Below are positions 1 to 7,601 of a stretch of DNA of 33,865 nucleotides, piece by piece. Both the position numbers and the translations under genes were made by a program. Under the pieces are notes generated by a model that saw only the letters and a program-made list of their open reading frames with translations, was not told the origin of the DNA and did not search any database. The stretch lies in the NCBI GenBank assembly GCA_045617925.1, contig JAZLJR010000030.1, positions 1 through 33,865 on the forward strand. The letters are read 5' to 3'. Source of the stretch: CALELF01 sp045617925 (lineage in GTDB: Bacteria > Synergistota > Synergistia > Synergistales > Synergistaceae). Positions within the stretch are counted from its first letter, which is position 1; every line of letters starts with the position of its first letter.

Positions 1-1
1 G

Positions 2-862
2 CAGCAACGTGGTGGTAAGGGAGTTAAGGGAGCACCAACACGTGCAGAAGATATTATCTCTGCCGTTGCTACCACGACAACTCACCGCACACTTTATCTC
101 TTTACAACAAAAGGCAGAGTGTTTGGCGTGCGTGGTCTAAACCTGCCTGAACCGAAGACTGGCAAGGGTAAACTTATAGGCACAATCGTTCCATTAGAGG
201 AAAATGAAAAGGTTGTAGCCTTGAAGGATAGCGACCTTGGTGGTGCAAAATATGTATTCTTCTTGACGAAAAACGGCACCGCTAAACGTTTGCCAATTCA
301 AGAGCTAGATGGCTTGAATAGAGCTGGGCGCCGTGTCCTTGGTATTGTCGAAGGTGACAGCATAGCCTCTATTTGCTTTACAAATGGAACAGATGAACTC
401 CTTTTTACCACTGGACTTGGACAAACATTGAGAGTTTCGGAAGAAGAATTTAGACCTCTTGGCAGAACTGCTCGCGGTGTGCTTGGTATTAGGCTTGATG
501 ATGGTGATTTTGTCGTTGGCTGTGATGTTGTTTCTGCAACGAGAAAAGTGTTGTTTGTTTCAGAGAATGGTATAGGCAAGAGGACAAGCTATGAAGAATT
601 TACATGTCACCATAGAGGCGGTTTTGGAGTAAAGACCATGAAACTCAATGACAAAACTGGTAACCTTGTCGGTGCATGGGGTGTTGAGGAAGATCAAGAA
701 CTCTTTGTAATTACTACAAAGGGAAGAATGGTTCGCATCGGTGCTTCAGAGATTTCAGTTCTGTCTCGTATCGCTACTGGCTACACTGTTGTTTCACTAG
801 ACGAAGGCGATAGCGTTTGCGATGTAAGCATAGTGGATAGCACAGAACAGGTTGAGGACTAG
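2..862 (+). CDS. gyrA: DNA gyrase subunit A, C-terminal part (5' end outside window)
   Basis: This is the last 286 codons of GyrA, read in frame from base 2; the catalytic N-terminal part lies upstream of the window. The piece opens with QQRGGKG, a close match to the GyrA box (consensus QRRGGKG) that distinguishes gyrase from topoisomerase IV ParC. It continues as the beta-pinwheel DNA-wrapping domain, visible as repeated blades of the form LFTTKGRVFGV, FFLTKNGTAKR, LLFTTGLGQTLR, VLFVSENGIGKR and LFVITTKGRMVR, each followed by a G-rich turn. With GyrB the protein introduces negative supercoils using ATP. The GTG at 119 is internal and is not the start. The TAG stop at 860-862 lies 10 bases before psd. 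Confidence 0.95.
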   Translation, partial: QQRGGKGVKGAPTRAEDIISAVATTTTHRTLYLFTTKGRVFGVRGLNLPEPKTGKGKLIGTIVPLEENEKVVALKDSDLGGAKYVFFLTKNGTAKRLPIQELDGLNRAGRRVLGIVEGDSIASICFTNGTDELLFTTGLGQTLRVSEEEFRPLGRTARGVLGIRLDDGDFVVGCDVVSATRKVLFVSENGIGKRTSYEEFTCHHRGGFGVKTMKLNDKTGNLVGAWGVEEDQELFVITTKGRMVRIGASEISVLSRIATGYTVVSLDEGDSVCDVSIVDSTEQVED

Positions 863-872
863 GCAAAAAATC

Positions 873-1502
873 ATGAAGATTGCAAAAGATGGTTTTACTT
901 CACTTGCCCTGTTGCTAGCTCTTGCACTGACGTCTTTTATCGGTTCAAAAGTTTTAGCCGTTATTTTCTTGATATGCTTTGGATTTTTTCTTTGGTTTTT
1001 CCGTGATCCAGAAAGGATACCAGAGCATGAATTGACTGCAAGTGATTTTTTGTGCCCTGCTGATGGTAAGGTAGTTGAAATTATGGAAACCGATACAGAA
1101 TTTATGGGACATGCTACAAAAATTGGTATTTTTATGAATGGCACGGATGTCCATGTTAACCGTTTCCCGTGTGATGGGCATGTTGTTTACACAAAATATG
1201 TTCCTGGCAAAAAATGGTTTGCTATAGCGCCAAAGGCAAGTGAAATTAACGAAAGATACTATGTCGGAGCAGAGGGAAATTTTGGACGCTTTATGCTTGT
1301 GCAAATAGCTGGTATCATGGCACGTCGAATAGTGGTGCGTAGTAAAATTGATGATAAATTTGCTCGTGGCGAGCGTTATGGTATGATAAAATTAGGCTCA
1401 AAGGTTGACCTATATTTGCCAAATGGAATTGTGCCGACTGTGCAAATTGGTCAGAGGGTGTTTGCTGGAACGACTGTAGTAGCTACCGGCAAAAATGATT
1501 AA
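873..1502 (+). CDS. psd: Phosphatidylserine decarboxylase, short proenzyme type
   Basis: Membrane enzyme that decarboxylates phosphatidylserine to phosphatidylethanolamine. The 209-residue length fits the short Psd class. Residues about 8-43 are strongly hydrophobic and look like one or two membrane segments, followed by FFRDPERIP and CPADGKV, both typical of the family. The self-cleavage site that yields the pyruvoyl group is GS at residues 175-176 in KLGSKVDLYLP; HVNRFP at about 94-99 is another conserved block. The ATG at 873 is preferred over upstream in-frame starts because those overlap gyrA and lengthen the protein without adding family sequence. The stop overlaps the start of pssA, its pathway partner, so the two are probably translationally coupled. 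Confidence 0.93.
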   Translation: MKIAKDGFTSLALLLALALTSFIGSKVLAVIFLICFGFFLWFFRDPERIPEHELTASDFLCPADGKVVEIMETDTEFMGHATKIGIFMNGTDVHVNRFPCDGHVVYTKYVPGKKWFAIAPKASEINERYYVGAEGNFGRFMLVQIAGIMARRIVVRSKIDDKFARGERYGMIKLGSKVDLYLPNGIVPTVQIGQRVFAGTTVVATGKND

Positions 1503-2304
1503 ACAGGATATGACAATGGAACCCAAACAAGAAAAGCTAGACAAAAACGAGAAAAAATTTCGCTATAGGAACAAACAAAATAAGCAATGGAAAAAACGTC
1601 GTTTTCCCGTTAAGATGGTTATTCCCAATGCTGTTACAAGTGGCAGTGTTTTTTGTGGCATGTCATCTTTAATCCTTGCTAGTAATGGCAAATTTCGCCA
1701 GGCAGCATGGCTGATATTTTTTGCTTGTTTCTTTGATTTAATGGATGGCAGAATTGCACGCAGGCTTGGCTCATCTTCTTCTTTTGGTGTTGAGTTAGAT
1801 AGCCTTGCAGATGCCATTAGTTTTGGTGTTGCCCCTGCTTTCTTGGTTTATATGGTGTATTTTAGTAATATAGGTATAGTGGGACATTTTGTGGCTGCTT
1901 TTTATGCTCTTTGTAGTGTGTTACGCCTTGCCCGCTTTAATATTTCATCGAACGTTCCAGATGGTTATTTCTATGGGCTTCCAACTCCTGCTGGTGCATT
2001 AACCTTGGCTTCTTCTGTGTTGGCGCCCCTTTCTATTACACCTCAAATTGCCATGGTGGCAACTGGCGTTGTTGGCTTTCTTCTTGTGTCTAATGTTGTA
2101 TATGCAAATTCAAAGAAAATGAAAAAAGATAATATGAATCGTATTGCAATGCTGGTGTTTTTTCTTATCGCAGGAGTGCTGACATATTTCCTCAGGAGTG
2201 GGGTGCTTTTAATTCTGTGCCTCGTATATGTAGCATCTGGCGTATTAGGAATAGATGTATCCAGTTGGTTTATAAAGAATGTTGCAGAGGAATCTGCAAA
2301 TTAG
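1495..2304 (+). CDS. pssA: CDP-diacylglycerol--serine O-phosphatidyltransferase
   Basis: Integral membrane enzyme joining serine to CDP-diacylglycerol to make phosphatidylserine, the substrate of the psd product encoded just upstream. The CDP-alcohol phosphatidyltransferase signature is complete: D84-G85, A88-R89, G98, D102 and D106, in the spacing DGxxAR(x8)GxxxDxxxD, all on one face of the membrane near the metal site. The N-terminal 40 residues are highly basic (KQEKLDKNEKKFRYR and on) and precede several hydrophobic helices. The ATG at 1495 overlaps the psd stop by 8 bases; ATGs at 1510 and 1516 are possible alternative starts and would only shorten the basic tail. Confidence 0.93.
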   Translation: MIKQDMTMEPKQEKLDKNEKKFRYRNKQNKQWKKRRFPVKMVIPNAVTSGSVFCGMSSLILASNGKFRQAAWLIFFACFFDLMDGRIARRLGSSSSFGVELDSLADAISFGVAPAFLVYMVYFSNIGIVGHFVAAFYALCSVLRLARFNISSNVPDGYFYGLPTPAGALTLASSVLAPLSITPQIAMVATGVVGFLLVSNVVYANSKKMKKDNMNRIAMLVFFLIAGVLTYFLRSGVLLILCLVYVASGVLGIDVSSWFIKNVAEESAN

Positions 2305-2315
2305 GGGGAAATTTT

Positions 2316-4082
2316 ATGAAACAGTTATTGACTGGTAATGAAGCCTTGGCTCGTGGGGCTTGGGAAGCTGGGCTTTCTGTTGCCTCTGCATATCCTGGCA
2401 CGCCTTCAACCGAAATTTTAGAAAATTTAGCTCTTCATAAAGACATTTATGTCGAGTGGGCGCCAAATGAGAAAGTAGCATTAGAAGTTGCAAGTGGTGC
2501 GTCTATCGCTGGTGTTAGGGCACTTGCGACAATGAAACACGTTGGACTCAACGTTGCTGCAGACCCACTCTTTACCATGGCGTATATTGGTTCACTAGGC
2601 GGGCTTGTAGTAGTTTCTGCTGATGATCCAGGTATGTTTAGCTCACAAAATGAGCAGGACAATAGGCTTTATGCTTCGCACGCACATATACCAATGTTAG
2701 AGCCATCAAACAGCCAAGAAGCTTATGATTATGTCAAATTAGCATTTGATCTTTCTGAAAAATATGATGCGCCTGTTTTGTTCCGCATGACTACACGTAT
2801 CTGCCACAGCAAGACGATTGTTGAAGTTGCTGACAGAGTAGAAAGACCAGCCTTGCAATATGTAAAAAATGTCGGCAAAAATGTAATGGTCCCTGCTGCA
2901 GCAAAGGCGAGAAAAACAGTTTTGACCAAGCGTTTAAAAGAACTTGAGGAATTTGCCGAAACAACAGAGCTCAACAAAGTAGAATTAGCAAGTGATGGAA
3001 ATAAAAAGATTGGCGTTATTACATCTGGCGTTTCATATAATCACGCAAGAGAAGTGTTTGGTAATAGCGTTTCCTACCTCAAACTTGCCTTTACTTATCC
3101 CTTGCCTTCAAAGAAAATTGCAGATTTTGCTACACAATTTGAAAAAATCTATGTCATAGAAGAAAATGAGCCATATTTAGAGAATTTTGTTAAGCAGTTA
3201 GGCATAAAGTGCCATGGCAAAGACCTCTTGCCGTGGGAAGGCGAGCTTGATTCTTTGACCGTTGCAAAAGCCTTTGGTGTGGCTTCTGAAAAGATGAATT
3301 TTGTTCACGGGCTTGACTTGCCGCCACGTCCCCCAGTGCTTTGTCCCGGTTGTCCTCACAGAGGATTTTACTTTGAGTTATCAAAATTTAAGGACATAGT
3401 TGTTACTGGTGACATTGGTTGCTATACACTTGGTGCTGTGCCACCACTTTCAAGCATTGATACTTGTATTTGTATGGGAGGCTCAATTTCTGCCGCCTGT
3501 GGTTTTGCACACGCTGAAAAATTTGCTAAGACGGGCAAAAAATTCCTGGGAGTAATTGGTGATTCTACATTCTTCCATTCAGGCATCACCGGACTCATCA
3601 ATGCAGTTGTTAATAAAGCGCCAATAATAGTTGCAATACTTGACAATAGAATTACAGCAATGACAGGTCACCAGGAAAACCCGGGAACAGGAAAAACTTT
3701 GCAGGGAGAGGCGACACACCAGGTTGACCTTGTCGCTCTTTGCAAAGCTTGCGGTGTGAAGAGCGAAAATATTAAAGAAATTGATCCTTATAACATTACA
3801 CAAACAAGGGAAGCAATAAAGCTTGCACATGACGCAAGTGAAGTGTTTGTGATTATTGCCAAGCAACCATGTGCTTTAATAAAGTCCGTAATGAAAGCCC
3901 GTGCAAAAATGAAATGCTATGTTGACCAGTCAAAATGTATCAAATGCAAAATGTGTATGAAGGCTGGTTGCCCTGCATTGAGTTTCCAGAATGGACAAAT
4001 CACGATAGACAAGACAATGTGCAACGGTTGCGAAATTTGCGCACAGATTTGCCCGAAACAGGCAATAATGAAGGAGGAATAG
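2316..4082 (+). CDS. iorA: Indolepyruvate:ferredoxin oxidoreductase, alpha subunit
   Basis: Large subunit (588 residues) of an oxygen-sensitive enzyme that oxidatively decarboxylates aryl pyruvates, formed by transamination of aromatic amino acids, to aryl acetyl-CoA while reducing ferredoxin. The N-terminal pyrimidine-binding domain shows GNEALARGAWEAG and AYPGTPSTEI. The thiamine diphosphate domain has GDIGCYTLG at about 365 and GDSTFFHSG at about 415. The last 57 residues form a ferredoxin-like domain with two cysteine clusters, CIKCKMCMKAGCP and CNGCEICAQICP, for two [4Fe-4S] clusters. The ATG at 2316 follows a strong ribosome site AGGGGG at 2303-2308; the longer frame back to 2217 overlaps pssA and is not family sequence. 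Its stop is two bases before iorB. Confidence 0.95.
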   Translation: MKQLLTGNEALARGAWEAGLSVASAYPGTPSTEILENLALHKDIYVEWAPNEKVALEVASGASIAGVRALATMKHVGLNVAADPLFTMAYIGSLGGLVVVSADDPGMFSSQNEQDNRLYASHAHIPMLEPSNSQEAYDYVKLAFDLSEKYDAPVLFRMTTRICHSKTIVEVADRVERPALQYVKNVGKNVMVPAAAKARKTVLTKRLKELEEFAETTELNKVELASDGNKKIGVITSGVSYNHAREVFGNSVSYLKLAFTYPLPSKKIADFATQFEKIYVIEENEPYLENFVKQLGIKCHGKDLLPWEGELDSLTVAKAFGVASEKMNFVHGLDLPPRPPVLCPGCPHRGFYFELSKFKDIVVTGDIGCYTLGAVPPLSSIDTCICMGGSISAACGFAHAEKFAKTGKKFLGVIGDSTFFHSGITGLINAVVNKAPIIVAILDNRITAMTGHQENPGTGKTLQGEATHQVDLVALCKACGVKSENIKEIDPYNITQTREAIKLAHDASEVFVIIAKQPCALIKSVMKARAKMKCYVDQSKCIKCKMCMKAGCPALSFQNGQITIDKTMCNGCEICAQICPKQAIMKEE

Positions 4083-4084
4083 TT

Positions 4085-4663
4085 ATGACTCAAGATACAA
4101 AAAGTATTTTATTAGTTGGAGTCGGCGGACAAGGAACTATCCTCGCTTCAAAAATTCTTTCACAAGGATTGCTTCGTTTTGGATTTGATGTCAAGATGTC
4201 CGAAATTCACGGAATGAGCCAGAGGGGCGGAAGTGTCACGACACATGTCCGCTTTGGCAAAAAGGTTGATTCCCCTATAATTTCAAAAGGCTCGGCAGAC
4301 ATATTAGTTGCTTTTGAAAAGGTAGAGGCTGCTCGTTACCTTGATTACTTAAAGCAAGATGGAAAGCTCATTGTTAATAATTATGAGATTTATTCCTTGC
4401 CAGTTATTACAGGGGCGGCAAGCTATCCTGAGAATGTATCAGATAAATTAAAGGCTATTGTAAAAGATACAAAAGTTTTTAACGCCTTTGAATTGGCAGA
4501 GAGCCTCGGAAATTCCAAAGCACAAAACATTGTGCTTCTTGGTGCACTTGTTGCTGGGATTGGACTTGCAGAGCTAGATTGGAATAGCGTGTTAGAGGAA
4601 CTTATTCCAGAAAAAATGCTTGAGTTAAACAAAAAGGCATTTGAAATAGGATTAAAATTGTAG
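4085..4663 (+). CDS. iorB: Indolepyruvate:ferredoxin oxidoreductase, beta subunit
   Basis: Small subunit (192 residues) that completes the heterodimeric oxidoreductase with iorA immediately upstream. It belongs to the gamma-type domain of 2-oxoacid:ferredoxin oxidoreductases, recognised by the glycine-rich VGVGGQGTILASKIL at residues 9-23 and by the MSEIHGMSQRGG block, both hallmark motifs. The ATG at 4085 has an excellent ribosome site, AAGGAGGA at 4071-4078 inside the end of iorA. It is the last gene of the gyrA-to-iorB run. Beyond it lies the left arm of the inverted repeat at 4680-4695, probably half of its original terminator. Confidence 0.93.
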   Translation: MTQDTKSILLVGVGGQGTILASKILSQGLLRFGFDVKMSEIHGMSQRGGSVTTHVRFGKKVDSPIISKGSADILVAFEKVEAARYLDYLKQDGKLIVNNYEIYSLPVITGAASYPENVSDKLKAIVKDTKVFNAFELAESLGNSKAQNIVLLGALVAGIGLAELDWNSVLEELIPEKMLELNKKAFEIGLKL

Positions 4664-4679
4664 TTATTACATGCATATA

Positions 4680-4695
4680 AAAAGAGCCTCGCTTC
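4680..4695. repeat. Left arm of 16-bp inverted repeat bounding the methyltransferase module
   Basis: AAAAGAGCCTCGCTTC here is the exact reverse complement of 7580-7595. It begins 17 bases after the iorB stop. With its A run outside and a GC-rich core it has the form of one side of a bidirectional terminator stem. Confidence 0.85.
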
Positions 4696-4761
4696 AATTA
4701 AAATAATGGTATTAAGTTAAGAGTCAATTCAGAGAAATTTGTTTTGGCTCTTTTCTTTTTT
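4680..4761 (+). terminator. Possible present-day iorB terminator using the left repeat arm
   Basis: AAAAGAGCC at 4680-4688 can pair with GGCTCTTTT at 4746-4754, which is followed by CTTTTTT. The loop is long (57 bases), so this is a weaker design than the other terminators here; the same arm could pair far better with 7580-7595. Confidence 0.4.
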
Positions 4762-4855
4762 ACATGAAGTCCAGTAAGTTAAGAAATATCAATATTGTGT
4801 ATCATATGACAAATCTAAAATCTCTCAAAACTTTGCGAATAAAAACATTTATGTT

Positions 4856-4883
4856 CATTTTTGTCCATTATAAAACAAAAATG
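4856..4883. promoter_or_regulatory. Inverted repeat abutting the methyltransferase promoter, candidate operator
   Basis: CATTTTTGT (4856-4864) and ACAAAAATG (4875-4883) are perfect 9-bp arms around a 10-base spacer, ending directly against the -35 box at 4884. A smaller palindrome, AACAT-TT-ATGTT, lies just upstream at 4844-4855. The position suits a regulator, for example the RHH protein encoded at the end of the same module (inference). Confidence 0.45.
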
Positions 4884-4912
4884 TTGCTTTTTTATTTTAA
4901 ATCGTCTATACT
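4884..4912 (+). promoter_or_regulatory. Sigma-70-type promoter of the methyltransferase gene
   Basis: TTGCTT at 4884-4889 and TATACT at 4907-4912 are separated by 17 bases, a near-consensus housekeeping promoter. It lies 72 bases upstream of the start codon and inside the module, so the module carries its own promoter. Confidence 0.65.
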
Positions 4913-4984
4913 ACATAAAAAAGAAAAAATAATTCTTCTCATATCTTAAAGACAAATAAAATTTAGAAAGGAATGATATATAAA

Positions 4985-7291
4985 ATGGCATTGAAGAAAC
5001 AATATACTATTGAACGAGTTGGTCAGATGGACTTTTTTGACAATTATCGTATTCCATATAACGATGATGCTGCTGTTTTGGTAGATAATACAGATGGTGT
5101 TTACCACGGTAATATATTGGAATTTAAGTTGAATATCAACAACACAGGCAAAGTTCTTTTTCAAGCAATTAAGTATCTTTCAAAAATGCGATTAAAAGGC
5201 GAGTCCGTTCCTGCAAGAATTTTACTTATAGACCTTAATGCAACAAAGGTATATGTATATAATTCAGCAGATTACATTGATGATATTCATAAGGTTTATA
5301 TTGGTGCGGCATCCGTAGGAAATAACGCTTTTAATTCTAATGTTGAGCCTATTGCAGAATATGATTATATGGAAATGGTTGATTCTGCTGAAGTTCAAAA
5401 ACTTCTCATCAACCGTGTAGCAAATGAAACAGATTGGTATATACCTATTAACATTGATGAAAACTGTATTGTTGGTTGGGCTGAAAGATATTATCGTGAA
5501 GTACCTAATGCTATAAAAGGTGATTTTCTTGGAGATGGCACGGGGAAAATTAACACTAATGGTGAAATTCGTGATCCAAGACATTTCAAAGGTCTTATCA
5601 ATCCATATACAGAACCTACTAACGAGAAATTTAAATATCTTATGGATTGTCTCAATGACCGTCTTAACAAGAAAGATTTAGGTGCTTTCTATACTCCTAC
5701 GGCTTATTGTGAAAAAGCATCTGAACTTGTTATGAAAGCAGTTGAAAGAGTACCTGATGGTCACGATTATGTAATTATTGATAGATGTGCTGGAACTGGA
5801 AACCTTGAGGCTGCTCTCATCGGTAAATTTGATAAGAATGGTTCAGAACTCATTTCGCATTGTATTGTATCTACATACGAATACTATGAGTACAAAGTTC
5901 TTTTAGAGAGAATTGGAGATAAGGTAAGAAATATTATTCCACCTACTGAAGCTAATGTAGTATATGAGAATGGTAAAGTTTCAAATGCTGATGCTTTGAG
6001 TAAGGATTTTATTGAAAATCCACTTATAAAAAAGCATGTGAATGACGATAATTGCACTATTATTCTCTTTGAAAACCCACCTTATGCAGATGATAGTGGT
6101 AGTACAACTGAAACAGGCAAGTCAAGAGGTGCATCAAAGAAGGCCTTTGTTGCTGATGAATTTAAGAAAAATGTTAAATCTACAACAAATGGTTTGGTAC
6201 AATCCAAAGATTTAATCAATTTGTTTGTATGGAGTGGCTTTCATTATTATTTGCACCAAAATACAGATAGTTATATCGTGTTTGGTCCAATTAAATATTG
6301 GAAAACAGGACATTTAGTTGATAAAAAATTTATAGAAGGTTTTATTTTTAATAGAAAATTTTTCCACGCTACAGATTCTGCTATCTCTTGCATTTACTGG
6401 ACTAATGAAGACGAAACAAAAGATAAGATTGATTTAACAGTTGTCGATATTGTTGATGAAAATCCTGTTGATATAAAAAATATTGATGTTCCTAAAGTTT
6501 TCAAAACAATGAATGAATGTTATTTTGATAAGAGAATTTTTGCTGATACAGAAGATGGCGTTTATTGTCAAAGAGATGGTTACGAGGGGAAAAAACTTCC
6601 AAGTACAGCCACAAAACCTATTTATAACGACAATATTATTGCTTATATTCATTCTATTGGTTTTGCGTTTGATGCAAAAAATAAGGCACTAATGAGAACC
6701 ACATTGAATTTAAGAAAAAATGGATTTTGTGTAAGAAATGACAATTATAAAGAAAAATTACCTATATATGTTGCAAAATGTTATCCTTTAGATAACTGGT
6801 ATGAACGAGATATAGTCTCGACAACTGGCGATGGTGGTAATATTTATACAACAGATATTGAGTTTTTAAAGTCTTGCCTTATCTATACTTGTCTATCTAG
6901 TCAAAATAAGTGCATTTCATTTAATGGTTCTGATGGTAGATTTTATCGTAATGAACTTTGTTTCGATACTACTAATGGAGATACAACAGCATCTGCTGAC
7001 CTTAAAAAGATGACACTTGATGATGAAGAAAAAGCTCTTATGAGACTTTGGAAAAATATCCTTGATGAAGCAAAAAAGACTACTAATTATGACAAAACGC
7101 TTACTTATGGTGTATATCAAATTACCAAAGAACTTAACACATTTTATAAGATTGGTACTGGAAAAACTGCTCAAATTGTGTATGATTATCCTACACTTAA
7201 TGGTTATCTGGAGACACTTCGTGCTAATTTGAAGGCTTATTATAAGTCTCATATCACTGTCAAGATGTTTAAATATGAGTTGTTGAAGTAA
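4985..7291 (+). CDS. Adenine-type DNA methyltransferase with nuclease-like N-terminus (type IIG-like restriction-modification protein)
   Basis: A 768-residue protein with gamma-class N6-adenine methyltransferase motifs in order: motif X region LGAFYTPTAYCEKA (232-245), SAM-binding motif I DRCAGTGNL (266-274) and catalytic motif IV NPPY (364-367). The C-terminal half, about 400-768, probably holds the DNA-recognition region. The N-terminus resembles a PD-(D/E)XK nuclease: D27/D28, then E46-F47-K48 and Q60, spaced much as in HsdR-type nuclease domains. Together this suggests a single-chain enzyme that both cuts and modifies, but the nuclease reading is inference. I chose the ATG at 4985 because AAAGGA at 4967-4972 directly touches the earlier ATG at 4973 and can only serve the later one. 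AT-rich composition suggests acquisition. It could instead be a solitary methyltransferase. Confidence 0.85.
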   Translation: MALKKQYTIERVGQMDFFDNYRIPYNDDAAVLVDNTDGVYHGNILEFKLNINNTGKVLFQAIKYLSKMRLKGESVPARILLIDLNATKVYVYNSADYIDDIHKVYIGAASVGNNAFNSNVEPIAEYDYMEMVDSAEVQKLLINRVANETDWYIPINIDENCIVGWAERYYREVPNAIKGDFLGDGTGKINTNGEIRDPRHFKGLINPYTEPTNEKFKYLMDCLNDRLNKKDLGAFYTPTAYCEKASELVMKAVERVPDGHDYVIIDRCAGTGNLEAALIGKFDKNGSELISHCIVSTYEYYEYKVLLERIGDKVRNIIPPTEANVVYENGKVSNADALSKDFIENPLIKKHVNDDNCTIILFENPPYADDSGSTTETGKSRGASKKAFVADEFKKNVKSTTNGLVQSKDLINLFVWSGFHYYLHQNTDSYIVFGPIKYWKTGHLVDKKFIEGFIFNRKFFHATDSAISCIYWTNEDETKDKIDLTVVDIVDENPVDIKNIDVPKVFKTMNECYFDKRIFADTEDGVYCQRDGYEGKKLPSTATKPIYNDNIIAYIHSIGFAFDAKNKALMRTTLNLRKNGFCVRNDNYKEKLPIYVAKCYPLDNWYERDIVSTTGDGGNIYTTDIEFLKSCLIYTCLSSQNKCISFNGSDGRFYRNELCFDTTNGDTTASADLKKMTLDDEEKALMRLWKNILDEAKKTTNYDKTLTYGVYQITKELNTFYKIGTGKTAQIVYDYPTLNGYLETLRANLKAYYKSHITVKMFKYELLK

Positions 7292-7304
7292 AGTGAGGTG
7301 TAAT

Positions 7305-7481
7305 ATGGCTAAAGCAAAAAAAGATGGCGATTATTTACATTGCTATATTAAATCAGACATTATGGCTGAACTTAATGTTTATGTAGCTGAAACAGGATAT
7401 TCAAAGACTGTTGCAGTCGAGAAAGCAATTAGAATGTTCCTTGATAGTCAAAAAGCTAAAGGACATTCAGATAAAGAATAA
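7305..7481 (+). CDS. Small ribbon-helix-helix (CopG-like) DNA-binding protein
   Basis: A 58-residue protein reading YLHCYIKSDIMAELNVYVAE and on to SKTVAVEKAIRMFLD: a short strand, a helix, a turn and a second helix, the RHH layout of Arc/CopG/MetJ-type regulators and many antitoxins. Such proteins bind DNA as dimers through the paired strands. The ATG at 7305 follows GTGAGGTG at 7293-7300; a GTG at 7293 would lie within this ribosome site and is less likely. It begins 13 bases after the methyltransferase stop and is surely cotranscribed with it. A role in controlling the methyltransferase promoter is plausible, given the inverted repeat at 4856-4883. No toxin partner gene is visible. Confidence 0.75.
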   Translation: MAKAKKDGDYLHCYIKSDIMAELNVYVAETGYSKTVAVEKAIRMFLDSQKAKGHSDKE

Positions 7482-7526
7482 AAAATACCCACTCCTACGA
7501 TTTTTTTTTGCAGGAGTGGGTATTTT
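7482..7526. terminator. Strong terminator after the RHH gene, probably bidirectional
   Basis: A 15-bp stem pairs 7482-7496 with 7512-7526 (core TACCCACTCCT), with a T-rich loop at 7497-7511. It starts on the base after the RHH stop. The A run on the left side becomes a T run on the minus strand, so it could also stop transcription coming from purR, whose own terminator appears to have been split. Confidence 0.85.
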
Positions 7527-7579
7527 GTCGCTTTTTACAATATTAAGAGCTTAACGTGATGTAATGATATTGTCATTTA

Positions 7580-7595
7580 GAAGCGAGGCTCTTTT
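7580..7595. repeat. Right arm of 16-bp inverted repeat bounding the methyltransferase module
   Basis: GAAGCGAGGCTCTTTT is the exact reverse complement of 4680-4695. It ends six bases from the purR stop codon, where a terminator for purR would be expected. A small hairpin, AATGA-TATTG-TCATT, lies just inside it. Confidence 0.85.
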
Positions 7596-7601
7596 GAGTG
7601 T

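Larger units (their letters stand above)
4664..4984. other. 321-base intergenic stretch between iorB and the methyltransferase gene
   Basis: This AT-rich stretch holds, in order: the left arm of a 16-bp inverted repeat (4680-4695), a possible replacement terminator for iorB ending in a T tract (to 4761), an inverted repeat touching a promoter (4856-4883), the promoter itself (4884-4912) and a ribosome site (4967-4972). A 61-codon frame at 4764-4949 exists, but it has no ribosome site or recognisable sequence and its low-complexity Lys/Ile/Phe content matches untranslated AT-rich DNA, so I do not call it a gene. Confidence 0.7.
4696..7579. mobile_element. Putative inserted restriction-modification module inside a terminator hairpin
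   Basis: The 2884 bases between the two repeat arms contain only the methyltransferase gene, the small RHH gene, their promoter and their own terminator. The DNA is visibly more AT-rich than the flanking genes and prefers AGA, ATA and TTT codons. No transposase or integrase is present, and I see no clear target duplication outside the arms. The inference is an acquired cassette inserted between convergent iorB and purR; the means of insertion is unknown. Confidence 0.5.

Noticed and set aside
4764..4949. 61-codon plus-strand frame between iorB and the methyltransferase
   Set aside because: No ribosome site, low-complexity Lys/Ile/Phe content, and it overlaps the promoter region of the next gene.
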